From assembly GCA_027487835.1 (NCBI GenBank), contig JAIYCU010000015.1, forward strand, positions 1-40,503: a stretch of DNA of 40,503 nucleotides, in the 5' to 3' direction. Each line of letters opens with the position of its first letter. The stretch's first letter is position 1. Source of the DNA: Bacteroidota bacterium. Its GTDB lineage: Bacteria > Bacteroidota > Bacteroidia > UKL13-3. The position numbers and the translations under genes are program-made. Below the pieces are notes generated by a model, which saw only the letters and a program-made list of their open reading frames with translations, searched no databases and was not told the origin of the DNA. Shown in pieces: positions 1-8,487 of the stretch.

Positions 1-42
1 CAGGAAAGTTATGGTAAGGTAATTTTCCCGCAAGGCAAATGA
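1..42 (+). CDS. C-terminal tail of an unidentified upstream gene (partial)
   Basis: Reading frame 1 is open from the window edge and ends in TGA at 40-42. It would give a 13-residue tail reading QESYGKVIFPQGK. Only this tail is visible, so no family can be named. The stop overlaps an ATG (39-41) in the classic ATGA arrangement, which suggests but does not prove that a second small gene follows. Frames 2 and 3 both hit stops early, so frame 1 is the best candidate for an upstream coding sequence. Confidence 0.35.
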   Translation, partial: QESYGKVIFPQGK

Positions 43-179
43 AATTAGGCATGCGCCAAATAGCGGCGAAAAAAATACAAGCTACAAAAAACCATTATTC
101 AACAGTATCAGCAGTTTTATCAGAACAAATTTGCTCAAAAATCATATTCGACCCCGGCTCTGGGTACGATAAGACCTAA
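39..179 (+). CDS. possible 46-aa small protein, unrecognised
   Basis: ATG at 39-41 overlaps the upstream TGA (ATGA), and the frame is open to TAA at 177-179. The predicted peptide is basic at its N-terminus (MKLGMRQIAAKKIQATKNHY) and ends in FDPGSGYDKT. I recognise no family. It lies immediately before an intrinsic terminator whose left arm begins at 173, so the stop codon falls inside the terminator stem, which fits the end of a transcription unit. It could equally be a chance ORF or a frameshifted end of the upstream gene. Confidence 0.3.
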   Translation: MKLGMRQIAAKKIQATKNHYSTVSAVLSEQICSKIIFDPGSGYDKT

Positions 180-210
180 GTAACTAATGTTACTTGGGTC
201 TTTGTTTTTT
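173..210 (+). terminator. intrinsic terminator of the upstream unit
   Basis: A 12-bp stem pairs 173-184 with 189-200 around a TAAT loop; all pairs are Watson-Crick except one G-T. It is followed by the T-rich run TTTGTTTTTT at 201-210. It separates the upstream material from the YeiH-family gene at 239. Confidence 0.8.
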
Positions 211-238
211 ATATGAATATTGCAATAATATTTAGGGA

Positions 239-1210
239 ATGAATCAGTTTCAAAAAGAATTTAAAGGAATATCTATTTCATTGGGCATTGGATTGCTGGC
301 TTATTTTTTAGCACCCTTTATGCCTAGTTTTTTTGGTAGCATTTTATTGGCTTTGTTAGGTGGAATTGTTGTAGGCAATCTATTTCCATTACCCGCAAGC
401 TATCAGTCGGGTATAGGTTTTACCAGCAGTAAGCTATTAGAAATTTCAATTATGTTTTTAGCATTTAGCATAAACTATACAAATATTGCCCACTTAGGGG
501 GATTAAGCTTTAGCTTAATTGCATTGGTTTTATTTAGTGTTTTATTGATTACCTACTTTATGGCCATTCAATTTAAGTGTCCAGGTTCTTCTGGGTGGTT
601 AATAGGCTTTGGTACTGCTATTTGTGGCAGTTCTGCCATTGCGGCATTAGCCCCTTCTACCACAGAAAACCAAGATGATATTGCCATTTCTATGGCAGTG
701 GTAAACTTATTTGGAAGCCTTGGAATGATTCTGTTGCCATTAGTTCTTGGAGGTTTCGGCTTGAACCAAACGCAGTTAGGGTTTTTAATTGGAGGTTCAT
801 TACATTCTGTAGGAAATGTAGCGGGCGCAGGATATGCCATGGGCAATGAAGTAGGGCAGGCAGCTATAACTATTAAACTGGCCAGAGTCGCCTTATTATC
901 GCCTGCACTAATCTTTTTCAATTTTCTAAGCAATAAGGGAAATCCAAAAGTGAGTAGATTTAATTTACCTTGGTACTTGTGGAGTTTTATTGCCATTACA
1001 ATTATAAGTTCTGTAATAACAATACCTGCCGCTTACTTGGTGTTTTTTGAAACCGCTGGCAAGATTGTTTTAACCATAGCTATGGCTGCTATTGGGTTAA
1101 AAGTTAGTTTTAAGAAGTTGTTTTACTCAGGTAAAAAAGGCCTTGCCTTTGGCTTATTTATCTTTATTATTCAATTGATGTTTTTAGCAGGATTAGTGTT
1201 ATTTATTTAA
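239..1210 (+). CDS. YeiH/UPF0324-family putative sulfate exporter, integral membrane protein
   Basis: This 323-aa protein is made almost wholly of hydrophobic helices, about ten membrane segments by eye. It carries the family hallmark GTAICGSSAIAALAP at about residues 123-137, where YeiH relatives have a G-[ST]-x-I-C-G-x-S-A-I-A-A motif, and later GGSLHSVGNVAGAG. The family sits in the inner membrane and is usually annotated as a putative sulfate exporter. The substrate is inferred from the family, not from this sequence. The ATG at 239 follows a terminator and begins with a short polar stretch before the first helix. It appears to be transcribed alone, with a 70-base gap to the helicase gene. 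A one-mismatch copy of the iterated word lies inside it at 758-767. Confidence 0.85.
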   Translation: MNQFQKEFKGISISLGIGLLAYFLAPFMPSFFGSILLALLGGIVVGNLFPLPASYQSGIGFTSSKLLEISIMFLAFSINYTNIAHLGGLSFSLIALVLFSVLLITYFMAIQFKCPGSSGWLIGFGTAICGSSAIAALAPSTTENQDDIAISMAVVNLFGSLGMILLPLVLGGFGLNQTQLGFLIGGSLHSVGNVAGAGYAMGNEVGQAAITIKLARVALLSPALIFFNFLSNKGNPKVSRFNLPWYLWSFIAITIISSVITIPAAYLVFFETAGKIVLTIAMAAIGLKVSFKKLFYSGKKGLAFGLFIFIIQLMFLAGLVLFI

Positions 1211-1280
1211 ATAATAAATGATAGCATATTTTGTAGTTGGGGTTAACTGAATTACCTTCACACACTAAAATACTTTTTCT

Positions 1281-2618
1281 ATGACGCCGCAACAGCAAAC
1301 GCTTCTCAAAAACTTTGGAATTACAGAATTAAATGAGATGCAAGTTACCATGCAGCAAGCTTTTGAGGCTGATTCTGATATTATTCTAATCTCTCCAACC
1401 GGTTCGGGTAAAACCTTGGCATTTTTATTACCCATTGTAACAAGTTTAGAAAAGGAGCTTAAAGAATCCATCCAAACCGTAATAGTAGTTCCTACCAGAG
1501 AATTAGCACTTCAAATAGAAATGGTTTTCAAACAAATGTCGAGTGGATTTAAAATTTCTTGCGTGTATGGTGGTCATAATACGCGAATAGAAGAAAGCAG
1601 CCTAAGCGTTCCACCTACTGTATTGGTTGGCACACCCGGAAGAATTTCTTATCATATTAGAAATGAAAATATAGCCATTGATAAAGCAAAGTATTTGGTA
1701 TTGGATGAGTTTGATAAATCCCTTGAATCTGGCTTTAAAGATGAAATGGAGTACATTGTTAATAATTGCAAATCGCTTAAAAAACGATTATTTACATCCG
1801 CTACCCCCCTTGAGAAAATACCAAGTTTCATTGGAAAGAGAAGAATATTTGAACTCAATTTTACACAGGGACTTCAACAACCTATTCAAAATTTGAGTTT
1901 AAAGTATGTAAATGTAAAAGGGGATGATAAATTAGAAGCATTGCTACTTTTGATGGGTGCTTTAAGTGACAAATCTATGATCGTTTTTTGTAACCATAGA
2001 GACGCTGTTAATAGGATTTCTACCCAACTCACCAAAATGAATTTCTTGCATGGTTTTTACCATGGTGGCTTAGAACAAATTGATAGAGAGAAAACGCTTA
2101 TTCTTTTTAGAAATGGCAGTGTAAGGGTATTAATCTCAACAGACTTAGGTTCGAGAGGATTGGACATCCCCGAAATTGATGTAATTATACATTATCAATT
2201 GCCTTTAAAAGAAGATGCCATGATTCATAGAAATGGCCGAACTGCAAGGATGAACGCAAGTGGTGAAGCCTATTTCTTATTGGATGTAGAAGACAAGTTG
2301 CCCCATTTTTTAAAGGATAAACCTAAAGAGGTATTTCTACCTATTAAGCAGGAGAACTTGCGCATGCCTGCCTTCCGAACTCTATACATCAGTGCTGGAA
2401 AGAAGGATAAAATTAGCAAGGTAGACATTGCTGGTTGGTTGCACCAAAAAGGCATGCTGCAAAAAGATGAATTAGGCAGAATTGATATTTTAGATAAAGT
2501 AGCCTATGCAGCCATTGCAGCACCTATGTTTAAGACAGCATTAGCTCGCATTAAAGAGGAAAAATTAAAAGGGAAAAAGGTAAAAGTAGAAGAAGCCTAT
2601 CTTGTAAATAAGATTTAG
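1281..2618 (+). CDS. dbpA: DEAD-box RNA helicase, DbpA-like
   Basis: This is a 445-aa ATP-dependent RNA helicase. The helicase motifs appear in order: Walker A SPTGSGKT (38-45), PTREL (71-75), TPGR (118-121), motif II DEFD instead of DEAD (142-145), SAT (173-175), STDLGSRGLD (286-295) and motif VI HRNGRTAR (316-323). Residues about 366-440 (RTLYISAGKKDKISKVDI and onward through GRIDILDK and KKVKVE) match the DbpA RNA-binding fold. In studied DbpA this fold recognises hairpin 92 of 23S rRNA during large-subunit assembly. That domain, rather than a basic RhlE/SrmB-type tail, drives the DbpA assignment. The fourth motif II residue (Asp) is kept, so ATPase activity is expected. The start is the first ATG after the intergenic gap. 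Confidence 0.85.
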   Translation: MTPQQQTLLKNFGITELNEMQVTMQQAFEADSDIILISPTGSGKTLAFLLPIVTSLEKELKESIQTVIVVPTRELALQIEMVFKQMSSGFKISCVYGGHNTRIEESSLSVPPTVLVGTPGRISYHIRNENIAIDKAKYLVLDEFDKSLESGFKDEMEYIVNNCKSLKKRLFTSATPLEKIPSFIGKRRIFELNFTQGLQQPIQNLSLKYVNVKGDDKLEALLLLMGALSDKSMIVFCNHRDAVNRISTQLTKMNFLHGFYHGGLEQIDREKTLILFRNGSVRVLISTDLGSRGLDIPEIDVIIHYQLPLKEDAMIHRNGRTARMNASGEAYFLLDVEDKLPHFLKDKPKEVFLPIKQENLRMPAFRTLYISAGKKDKISKVDIAGWLHQKGMLQKDELGRIDILDKVAYAAIAAPMFKTALARIKEEKLKGKKVKVEEAYLVNKI

Positions 2619-2640
2619 TTTCATACTGTATTTGCTTTTT

Positions 2641-2650
2641 GGTTCAAACC
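2641..2650 (+). repeat. iterated word GGTTCAAACC, exact copy (intergenic)
   Basis: Exact copy followed by GAA. It lies between the helicase stop and the phospholipase start, 16 bases upstream of the chosen ATG. Confidence 0.8.
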
Positions 2651-2665
2651 GAAACTATTTGCAAC

Positions 2666-3631
2666 ATGAAATTTATTGGCAAATATTTGGGTATATTCTT
2701 GCTTTTTTCTGGCCTTTGGATAGAAGATGCAAAATCATGGGGCTTTTTTGCGCACCAACAAATTAATAAAATGGCAGTTTTTTGCTTGCCTGTTGAGATG
2801 TTTGGATTCTATAAAACAAACATTGAATACCTTTCTACACATGCGGTTGACCCAGACAAGCGACGCTATTTGGTGCCAGGGGAAGATATAAAACATTATA
2901 TTGATATTGATCATTATGAGCGGGCATTGCCCTTTGATACTTTGCCAAGCCAGTACCAAGAAGCCATTGCCAAATTTAGCAAGGACACATTGTTAAGCTA
3001 TGGAATTGTGCCTTGGAATATTCAATGGGTCTTAAGAAAACTAAGCGATGCTTTTGCAAGGCATGAAGTAGATAAAGTGCTAAAATTATCTGCCGAACTT
3101 GGCCATTACGTTGGCGATGCCCATGTACCCTTGCATAGCACAGAAAATTACAATGGACAATTAACAGGCCAACACGGCATTCATGGATTTTTTGAAAGCA
3201 GGTTGCCAGAATTATTTTTTGACAGTTATACCTTTTTTGTAGGCAAAGCAATTTATTTAAACAACCCTTTACAAAGCGCTTGGTCTGCTGTATCGGGTAG
3301 TTATTATTATGTGCCTTTAGTGTTTGCCGCTGAAAAAATGGTTCAAAAAGCAACACCAGAAAACCAGAAGTATGCCTATGAACAAAAAAATAATATGCCC
3401 ATAAAGGTTTATTCTCGAAAAATTTCTAACGATTACCATGCACAATTAAACGGATTAGTAGAGCAAAGAATGCAGGCATCCGTTTTGGCCGTAGCCTCCT
3501 TTTGGTACACGGCATGGGTAGATGCTGGGCAACCCGATATTTCTAATTGGCAGGTAAATATTACCCCCGTTTTTATGGAAGATTCATTGCAAAATTCTAC
3601 CGAAAAAAAGGGATTGGGAAGAGAAGAATGA
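2666..3631 (+). CDS. secreted zinc-dependent phospholipase C / S1-P1 nuclease-type hydrolase
   Basis: The ATG at 2666 gives 321 aa with a clean signal peptide (residues 1-24). The frame extends upstream to a TTG at 2639, but that would add nine polar residues and a copy of the iterated word. Predicted cleavage after AKS leaves Trp25 as the mature N-terminus. This is the zinc-ligand arrangement of phospholipase C and S1/P1 nucleases, where the terminal Trp and a following His (His30, in WGFFAHQQ) bind metal. Further ligand motifs are HYIDIDHYE (77-85), ELGHYVGDAHVPLH (144-157) and GIHGFFE (171-177). The protein is probably periplasmic or secreted. Sequence alone does not separate phospholipid from nucleic-acid substrates, though the spacing resembles the Zn_dep_PLPC family of Bacteroidota. 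Confidence 0.8.
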   Translation: MKFIGKYLGIFLLFSGLWIEDAKSWGFFAHQQINKMAVFCLPVEMFGFYKTNIEYLSTHAVDPDKRRYLVPGEDIKHYIDIDHYERALPFDTLPSQYQEAIAKFSKDTLLSYGIVPWNIQWVLRKLSDAFARHEVDKVLKLSAELGHYVGDAHVPLHSTENYNGQLTGQHGIHGFFESRLPELFFDSYTFFVGKAIYLNNPLQSAWSAVSGSYYYVPLVFAAEKMVQKATPENQKYAYEQKNNMPIKVYSRKISNDYHAQLNGLVEQRMQASVLAVASFWYTAWVDAGQPDISNWQVNITPVFMEDSLQNSTEKKGLGREE

Positions 3632-3660
3632 ACATTCGGCAAAAGGTGTGCATAACTTGT

Positions 3661-3692
3661 TTTGTGGCCTATCGAATGCACCTCTATTTTTG
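3661..3692 (+). promoter_or_regulatory. Bacteroidota-type promoter of dnaN
   Basis: A -33 element TTTG at 3661-3664 and a -7 element TATTTTTG (TAnnTTTG) at 3685-3692 are separated by 20 bases, which matches the described Bacteroidota sigma consensus. It would start transcription near 3699, about 45-50 bases before the dnaN start. Confidence 0.65.
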
Positions 3693-3745
3693 TTTTGAAA
3701 GAAGGAACTGATAATTCAAATCCATTTTAAAGATTTAAACGAAAT

Positions 3746-4873
3746 ATGTCAATGAAGTTTATTGTAAATAGCAGTGTATTGCTGCGTCAGCTTAGCTATA
3801 TTGATGGGGTAGTGGTTTCTAAACCAATCATTCCTATCCTCAACAATTTTCTATTTACTATTAATGATGGAATGCTTTCTATATTCTCAACAGATTTAGA
3901 AACTACCATGAGCACCAGCATTAAGGTAGACGCAAAAGAAAATGTATCTATTGCCATTCCTTCAAAAACTACCATGGAATTGTTAAAAACATTGGCCGAT
4001 CAGCCTTTGGCTTTTTCAATCAATGATGAAAAAGGAACGGTTGAAATTAAATATGAAAGTGGTAGGTTCAAATTAACTGCCCAACGCAGTGATGAATTCC
4101 CAAAGGCACCTCAATTAGAAGATGTTAATTCATTTGAAATTCCTGCAAAGGTATTGCAAAAGGCAGTTGCTAAATCTGTATTTGCCACCAGTTCTGATGA
4201 AATAAGATTAAATTTAACAGGCGTTTATCTTCAGTTGTTTAAGAACAATATAACCTTTGTGGCTACAGATGCAAACCGTTTGGTTAGGTTTACCAGAAAT
4301 GATGTTAAACCAGGTGCCGAAGATTCTTTGATTTTGCCTAAAAAAGCCCTTAATTTATTAAAGGCCTCTTTACCTTCTGATGATACGATGGTTAAGGTTT
4401 CCTTTAATAAGCAAAATGCCCAATTTCAGTTTGGCGAGCAAAGCTTAACATGTAGATTAATTGACGAAAAATATCCTGATTACAGAGCCGTTATTCCTAC
4501 TGAGAATCCAAATAGATTAACAGTAGATAGAGGTGATTTTTTAATGGCGGTAAAGCGTGTTTCGATTACCTCAAATAAATCTACACACCAAATTCGCTTG
4601 AAAATGACGGGCAGCGAATTAACCATAAGTGCAGAAGACATCGATTTTGAAAATGAGTCGGTAGAGAAAATGACATGTACCTATGAAGGTGAAGATATGG
4701 AAATAGGTTTTAACTCTAAATACTTGCTTGAAATGTTAAACAACATGGATGCAGCAACTATTAATATAGAATTATCTCAGCCCAATAGAGCAGGTGTTAT
4801 TTTACCAGCAGAGCAGGAAGCAGATGAAGACATTCTAATGTTAATTATGCCGATGATGCTTAACAGCTATTAA
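3746..4873 (+). CDS. dnaN: DNA polymerase III beta sliding clamp
   Basis: This 375-aa protein is the normal length for the processivity clamp, which forms a ring on DNA and tethers polymerase III and other replication and repair partners. The N-terminus MSMKFIVNSSVLLRQL, the DLETTM segment, LTGVYLQ...ATDANRLVRF, the RLIDEKYPDYRAVIP stretch and the C-terminal LMLIMPMM are all characteristic of DnaN. Met3 (ATG at 3752) would give the usual MKF start and is an equally good choice. The gene has its own promoter and is not next to dnaA or recF here. It converges with the gene that ends at 4879 with only five bases between, and no terminator hairpin is visible there. Confidence 0.97.
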   Translation: MSMKFIVNSSVLLRQLSYIDGVVVSKPIIPILNNFLFTINDGMLSIFSTDLETTMSTSIKVDAKENVSIAIPSKTTMELLKTLADQPLAFSINDEKGTVEIKYESGRFKLTAQRSDEFPKAPQLEDVNSFEIPAKVLQKAVAKSVFATSSDEIRLNLTGVYLQLFKNNITFVATDANRLVRFTRNDVKPGAEDSLILPKKALNLLKASLPSDDTMVKVSFNKQNAQFQFGEQSLTCRLIDEKYPDYRAVIPTENPNRLTVDRGDFLMAVKRVSITSNKSTHQIRLKMTGSELTISAEDIDFENESVEKMTCTYEGEDMEIGFNSKYLLEMLNNMDAATINIELSQPNRAGVILPAEQEADEDILMLIMPMMLNSY

Positions 4874-4878
4874 TTAGC

Positions 4879-6105
4879 TTAGTTAACTGGAATTTTTCCT
4901 ACTTGTAATCTACTATTAAAACGACTGATGATTTTTCTAAATTCATCGGGAGTATATGTCATAGCTTTTACCCTTCTAAAATAATTCATTGGGTCGCCAC
5001 CAACAAATAAACCCATTGCATTTTGGTTCACATTATACGGTTTTCCTAATTGCACAAAGTCTTTATTGTACACAAACAATCCATAATTAGGTTTCTTGGT
5101 TATTTCTGATATATCTTCAATAAATGAGGCAATTATATAGGCAGAATCTGGCTTATAATCTGTCGTTTTGGCTAAAAAATCATCTACAAATACGTTGGCG
5201 AAATCACCTTTTGAGACCTTTTGTGCATCTGTATTCATAAAGAAGGCTAGCTTACAAAAGTTAAAATTGTTTCTAAATTCTCTGATGATAACCTTGTTGG
5301 TTTCTTCTTGCATTTTGTAAACTTGGTCGGCTTCATCTAAAAGCCCTTTTAGTTTTAATTCATTGATTAATTTCTCATCAGGGGCTTCAAGCATTACCAA
5401 TAAAGTTCCTTTGCTTAATTGCGTAAGTTCTTTTACCAAGGTTTGTTCATTTTCTACAATTTTATCCCTAATCCTAATGCCACTTAATTTAAGTGCGACT
5501 TCTAGCGTGCTAGGTCGGCCTAAGTATTTAAGCGTACTAATTTGATTGCTTGCACTGTAAACATATTTAAGTTCTAGGCTAGCCACACTTCCCATGCTCA
5601 CATTAACACCTGCAAATATGCCAAAGTCTAAGTCTTTGGCCTGATTTAAATTGTAAGCATCACCATTAATTAAGCGGTAGCTTCCATCTTCTAGAATTTG
5701 AGTTTCGGCATAAAGTAAATAAGATGGTCTAATGCCAAAAAAGAGGCGCAAATCATCAGACATTCTATCTGGTATAAAATTCAGATAAAGGTTTAAATCG
5801 GCATAATTCCCTCTAAATCTTTTGTCGATATTTTCATCTCTAGCACCAATACTGCTAAAGCCTGCTTCAATAGTATAATCAAAGCTATTAAAGAATCTAT
5901 TGGTATGATAGGGCGAAATAGGTCTTTGGTAAAATACACCAAACCCACCAAGTGTTCTGCTAATTAAATCTGGATTTCTGGCATTAATAAAGGGGAAGTT
6001 TGTATGCAGTGTAATTCCAAAATTGGGTTCAAATCCTTTTCCTCCTTGGGCCATTAATATGCTAGAAAAAAGCAATAGAGTTAAATAGGTTGCAAGCTTT
6101 TTCAT
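4879..6105 (-). CDS. predicted outer-membrane protein with an uncharacterised C-terminal domain
   Basis: This is a 408-aa protein with an N-terminal signal peptide ([20 protein letters not shown]). About 200 residues follow of alternating aromatic/polar strands ([64 protein letters not shown]), which look like a small eight-strand PorT-like beta-barrel. The C-terminal half (about 225-408) is not barrel-like. It is mixed alpha/beta, with charged helices ([17 protein letters not shown]) and [12 protein letters not shown] recognise no family for that half. The start codon overlaps the queG stop by four bases (ATGA), so the pair is probably translationally coupled; no functional link to queuosine is apparent. 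Confidence 0.7.
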   Translation of the reverse strand: MKKLATYLTLLLFSSILMAQGGKGFEPNFGITLHTNFPFINARNPDLISRTLGGFGVFYQRPISPYHTNRFFNSFDYTIEAGFSSIGARDENIDKRFRGNYADLNLYLNFIPDRMSDDLRLFFGIRPSYLLYAETQILEDGSYRLINGDAYNLNQAKDLDFGIFAGVNVSMGSVASLELKYVYSASNQISTLKYLGRPSTLEVALKLSGIRIRDKIVENEQTLVKELTQLSKGTLLVMLEAPDEKLINELKLKGLLDEADQVYKMQEETNKVIIREFRNNFNFCKLAFFMNTDAQKVSKGDFANVFVDDFLAKTTDYKPDSAYIIASFIEDISEITKKPNYGLFVYNKDFVQLGKPYNVNQNAMGLFVGGDPMNYFRRVKAMTYTPDEFRKIISRFNSRLQVGKIPVN

Positions 6106-7040
6106 AATATAGGGTTTATAAGGAAGTCAATATTTTTTTTAAGTCCGTTGTATTTAGCACGAGAAACTGCAGATTTTTTAAAGAGTTTTCCAAAAGTTTC
6201 CTCTGTAATTTCTAGCCAATCTTCTTTTTGCATGTTTAAAAGTTCTGGTTTCGGTTTGAACCTAGGCTCCTGATTTGGTTTAGCAAATCGATTCCAGGGG
6301 CAAACATCCATGCAAACATCGCATCCAAAAATCCAATTTTGGTAGGTGTTTTTAAAGGCAGGTGGAATATTTTCTTTTAACTCAATGGTGAGGTAGCTAA
6401 TACATTTGGATCCATCTACTTTTTGGGGTTCATAAATAGCTTGTGTAGGGCAAGCATCAAGGCAGGCGGTACAAGTGCCACAATGGTCGGTAGTTGGACC
6501 ATCTGCTTCTAGTTTTAAATCGATGATAAGTTCGCTTAAAAAGAAATAGCTGCCTGCATTTTTGGTAATTAAATTTCCATTTTTTCCTAGCCAGCCTAAG
6601 CCAGCTTTCTGGGCCCAAGCCTTTTCTAATACTGGAGCAGAATCTACAAAAGCACGGCCTTCTACCTTTCCAATTTTATTTTCGATAAGAGCTAATAATT
6701 CAAATAGCTTATCTTTAACTACCTGATGATAATCTTCGCCATAGGCATAGGTAGAAAGTTTAAATTCATCTTGTGGTAATTTTTCAGCTGCTTTGTAATT
6801 GTATAAGAGAGAAACCACAGATTTTGCACCAGGAACCAATAAGGTTGGGTCTAGTCTTTTGTCAAAATGGTTTTCCATGTAATGCATTTTGCCATTTCTA
6901 TTTTCGCTAAGCCATTGCGAAAGTCGAGGGGCTTCCTCTTCTAAGAATCCTGCTTTTGAGATACCACAGGCGGAAAAGCCTAATTCAAGCGCGGTAGATT
7001 TAATAAAATTTGTTTGTTGGGCAATGTTCACAAAATGCAA
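6102..7040 (-). CDS. queG: epoxyqueuosine reductase
   Basis: This is a 312-aa cobalamin- and [4Fe-4S]-dependent enzyme that reduces epoxyqueuosine to queuosine in tRNA, the last step of queuosine synthesis. Two ferredoxin-type clusters are visible: C187xxC190xxC193xxxC197 and C240xxC243xxxC247, with a further Cys213. The [23 protein letters not shown] block (about 132-154) and the [14 protein letters not shown] segment are QueG signatures. The length is slightly shorter than E. coli QueG (about 380 aa) because the C-terminal HEAT-like extension is missing, as in many Bacteroidota relatives. It lies downstream of a strong terminator and leads a two-gene unit with the barrel protein. Confidence 0.93.
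   Translation of the reverse strand: MHFVNIAQQTNFIKSTALELGFSACGISKAGFLEEEAPRLSQWLSENRNGKMHYMENHFDKRLDPTLLVPGAKSVVSLLYNYKAAEKLPQDEFKLSTYAYGEDYHQVVKDKLFELLALIENKIGKVEGRAFVDSAPVLEKAWAQKAGLGWLGKNGNLITKNAGSYFFLSELIIDLKLEADGPTTDHCGTCTACLDACPTQAIYEPQKVDGSKCISYLTIELKENIPPAFKNTYQNWIFGCDVCMDVCPWNRFAKPNQEPRFKPKPELLNMQKEDWLEITEETFGKLFKKSAVSRAKYNGLKKNIDFLINPIL
6253..6262 (-). repeat. iterated word, exact copy inside queG
   Basis: Plus strand reads GGTTTGAACC, preceded by TTTC. In queG it encodes part of RFKPK, a different frame from the FGLN copies. Confidence 0.8.
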
Positions 7041-7058
7041 CTAAACCCGCAATATAAC

Positions 7059-7087
7059 AAAATAGGTGGCCTTCGGCCACCTATTTT
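7059..7087 (-). terminator. intrinsic terminator downstream of the Spy-like gene
   Basis: A perfect 13-bp stem pairs AAAATAGGTGGCC (7059-7071) with 7075-7087 around a TTC triloop. It lies 18 bases beyond the Spy-like stop and has an AT-rich tail on the minus strand. The GGCC-TTC-GGCC core is shared with the hairpin at 23178-23196. Confidence 0.8.
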
Positions 7088-7104
7088 AAAATTTGAATTA
7101 TGAA

Positions 7105-7509
7105 TTACAAGGGTTTTCCAGCCCTTTTAGCTTTAGCTTTTTCTTTTCTTTCTTGCCTCATTTTTTCTTTTTCTTCTTTAAATATTTTTTGCTGTTCAAC
7201 ATTTAAGATAGCTATAATTTCTGCGTCGGCTTTTTCCATGGAAGCTTTCATAATGTCTTTCTTTTCTTTTTGGCTGGCACTTTCAGGCAATCCTTTTGCT
7301 TTTTGCCTAGCTTCCTCTCTGTTTCGCTTGGTAATTTCGTCAAACTGTTCTGTCTGCTTAGGTGTAAGGTTTAGTTTGGCCTTAAGTTCATTCCTTTTTG
7401 CTTCCATTTGAGCATTTTGTGGGCCTTGTGCATAGACTTGGTTCCCAAGGCTTAATACCATCATTACGATTAATACTAGGCTGCTTTTAATTACATTTAA
7501 GTTTTTCAT
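7105..7509 (-). CDS. Spy/CpxP-like small periplasmic protein
   Basis: This 134-aa protein has a signal peptide ending at about residue 27 (GNQVYAQ) and an otherwise all-helical, highly charged body. The sequence contains two LTxxQ-like elements, KLNLTPKQTEQFDEI and ILNVEQQKIF, spaced as in Spy/CpxP/Zra-type proteins that act as periplasmic chaperones or envelope-stress sensors. The tail is very rich in Lys, Glu and Arg (KMRQERKEKAKAKRAGKPL). It is monocistronic: a terminator follows it, and a 163-base divergent region lies upstream towards the polysaccharide genes. The chaperone role is inferred from the fold pattern only. Confidence 0.65.
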   Translation of the reverse strand: MKNLNVIKSSLVLIVMMVLSLGNQVYAQGPQNAQMEAKRNELKAKLNLTPKQTEQFDEITKRNREEARQKAKGLPESASQKEKKDIMKASMEKADAEIIAILNVEQQKIFKEEKEKMRQERKEKAKAKRAGKPL

Positions 7510-7619
7510 AATAATTGATTTATACCGATTAGAGCTTTAAAATTGGGAAAGGTTTAACGCGTAGGCCAATAATTGTATAATTTCTGCTACAATTACAAAG
7601 TGTATATGTTAGTTAAAAG

Positions 7620-7652
7620 TTAGTAGCGTGTAAAAATATAGGAATATATTTG
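7620..7652 (+). promoter_or_regulatory. candidate promoter of the exopolysaccharide genes
   Basis: An exact -7 element TATATTTG lies at 7645-7652. The -33 position is weak (TTAG at 7620-7623, 21 bases upstream). It would start transcription near 7659, shortly before the TolC-like gene. The rest of the 163-base region from 7510 to 7672 shows no other convincing site. Confidence 0.4.
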
Positions 7653-7672
7653 ATACCTTAATTAGCCTAGAA

Positions 7673-8476
7673 GTGTCAATTTTTTTAAAAGGAGTGATAA
7701 TGGTCTTTGCATTTTTTATATGCAGTGAATCAGTATTGGGTCAAACCGAAAAAAAAGACTCATTGGTTTGGAATGGCTCAAAGTATGTGCCTTTTTCTTC
7801 TATTCCAGTAGATACAATTTTGTTCGACTTTGATAAAGATTTGAGTTTGCAGATTTATCCATTAGACTCAATTATAAAGGCTGCTGTGCTGTATTCACCC
7901 TCTTTAAAGTTTGAAGATGCCTCAATAGAAAAGGCAATGTATAACTTAAAGTATACGCGTTATTTATGGATGAATGGCATTACAGGATTTTACAATTATA
8001 GCTTTGGAAATCAAACCAATTTAAATTCAATTGACAATAATTCTGCGATATTAAATAACAGTCTAGGATTGGGTTATAGATATGGGTTTAATGTAGTTTT
8101 TCCTTTAACAGAATTATTTGGCAGGCCTAATCGGATGAAGCAATTGCGATCTGAACATGAAATGGCCATTTATAAAAAGGAAGAACGTCAAATAGAATTA
8201 GAGCAAAGGGTAATTACAGCTTATTTTAATTTGTTAAATGCCCAAAAGCAAATGAAGATTAGGGTTCAGGATACAGAAAGTGCAAAATTAACCGTTGAGA
8301 TTGCTATGGTGGAAATGAGAAGAGGGAAGATTCATCCTTCTGAATTATCTAGGTTGAAGAATATTCATGCGTTGTCTGAGTCTAATCTTGAAATGTCTAG
8401 AAGAGATTTTATGATATATTATTATCAATTAGAGTCCTTGGTAGGTAAAAAGTTAAGTAAATTTAAAAAATTGTAG
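7673..8476 (+). CDS. half-length TolC-family outer-membrane factor
   Basis: This is a 267-aa exported protein. The GTG at 7673 gives a signal peptide with a lysine-containing n-region (MSIFLKGVIMVFAFF...VLGQ). ATG at 7700 is an alternative that still leaves a short signal peptide. The body has the OEP/TolC layout in a single copy: SLKFEDASIEKAMYNLKYTR, a barrel-like FYNYSFGN segment, then long helices ELEQRVITAYFNLLNAQKQM and AMVEMRRGKIHPSELSRLKN. TolC proteins usually have two such repeats and about 430-480 residues, so this is about half size with no frameshift scar visible. It sits 11 bases before the Wzz-like gene and so probably serves polysaccharide export. A one-mismatch copy of the iterated word (7738-7747) sits at the end of the signal peptide. 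Confidence 0.65.
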   Translation: MSIFLKGVIMVFAFFICSESVLGQTEKKDSLVWNGSKYVPFSSIPVDTILFDFDKDLSLQIYPLDSIIKAAVLYSPSLKFEDASIEKAMYNLKYTRYLWMNGITGFYNYSFGNQTNLNSIDNNSAILNNSLGLGYRYGFNVVFPLTELFGRPNRMKQLRSEHEMAIYKKEERQIELEQRVITAYFNLLNAQKQMKIRVQDTESAKLTVEIAMVEMRRGKIHPSELSRLKNIHALSESNLEMSRRDFMIYYYQLESLVGKKLSKFKKL

Positions 8477-8487
8477 AAATATAAGAG

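Noticed and set aside
147-172. Sequence resembling the T-loop and 3' end of a tRNA (TTCGACC then CCGGC and TCTGGGTA), considered as an attachment-site remnant
   Set aside because: The 5' side does not pair with the supposed T stem, the acceptor would have to begin with A, and no integrase is visible. The same bases read as FDPGSGYD in an open frame.
568-996. 142-aa open frame on the minus strand
   Set aside because: It lies entirely inside the YeiH-family gene, lacks family features and is a shadow frame.
3746-4873. dnaN considered as a sign of a replication origin nearby
   Set aside because: dnaA, recF and DnaA-box clusters are not visible, and dnaN is often separate from the origin in Bacteroidota.
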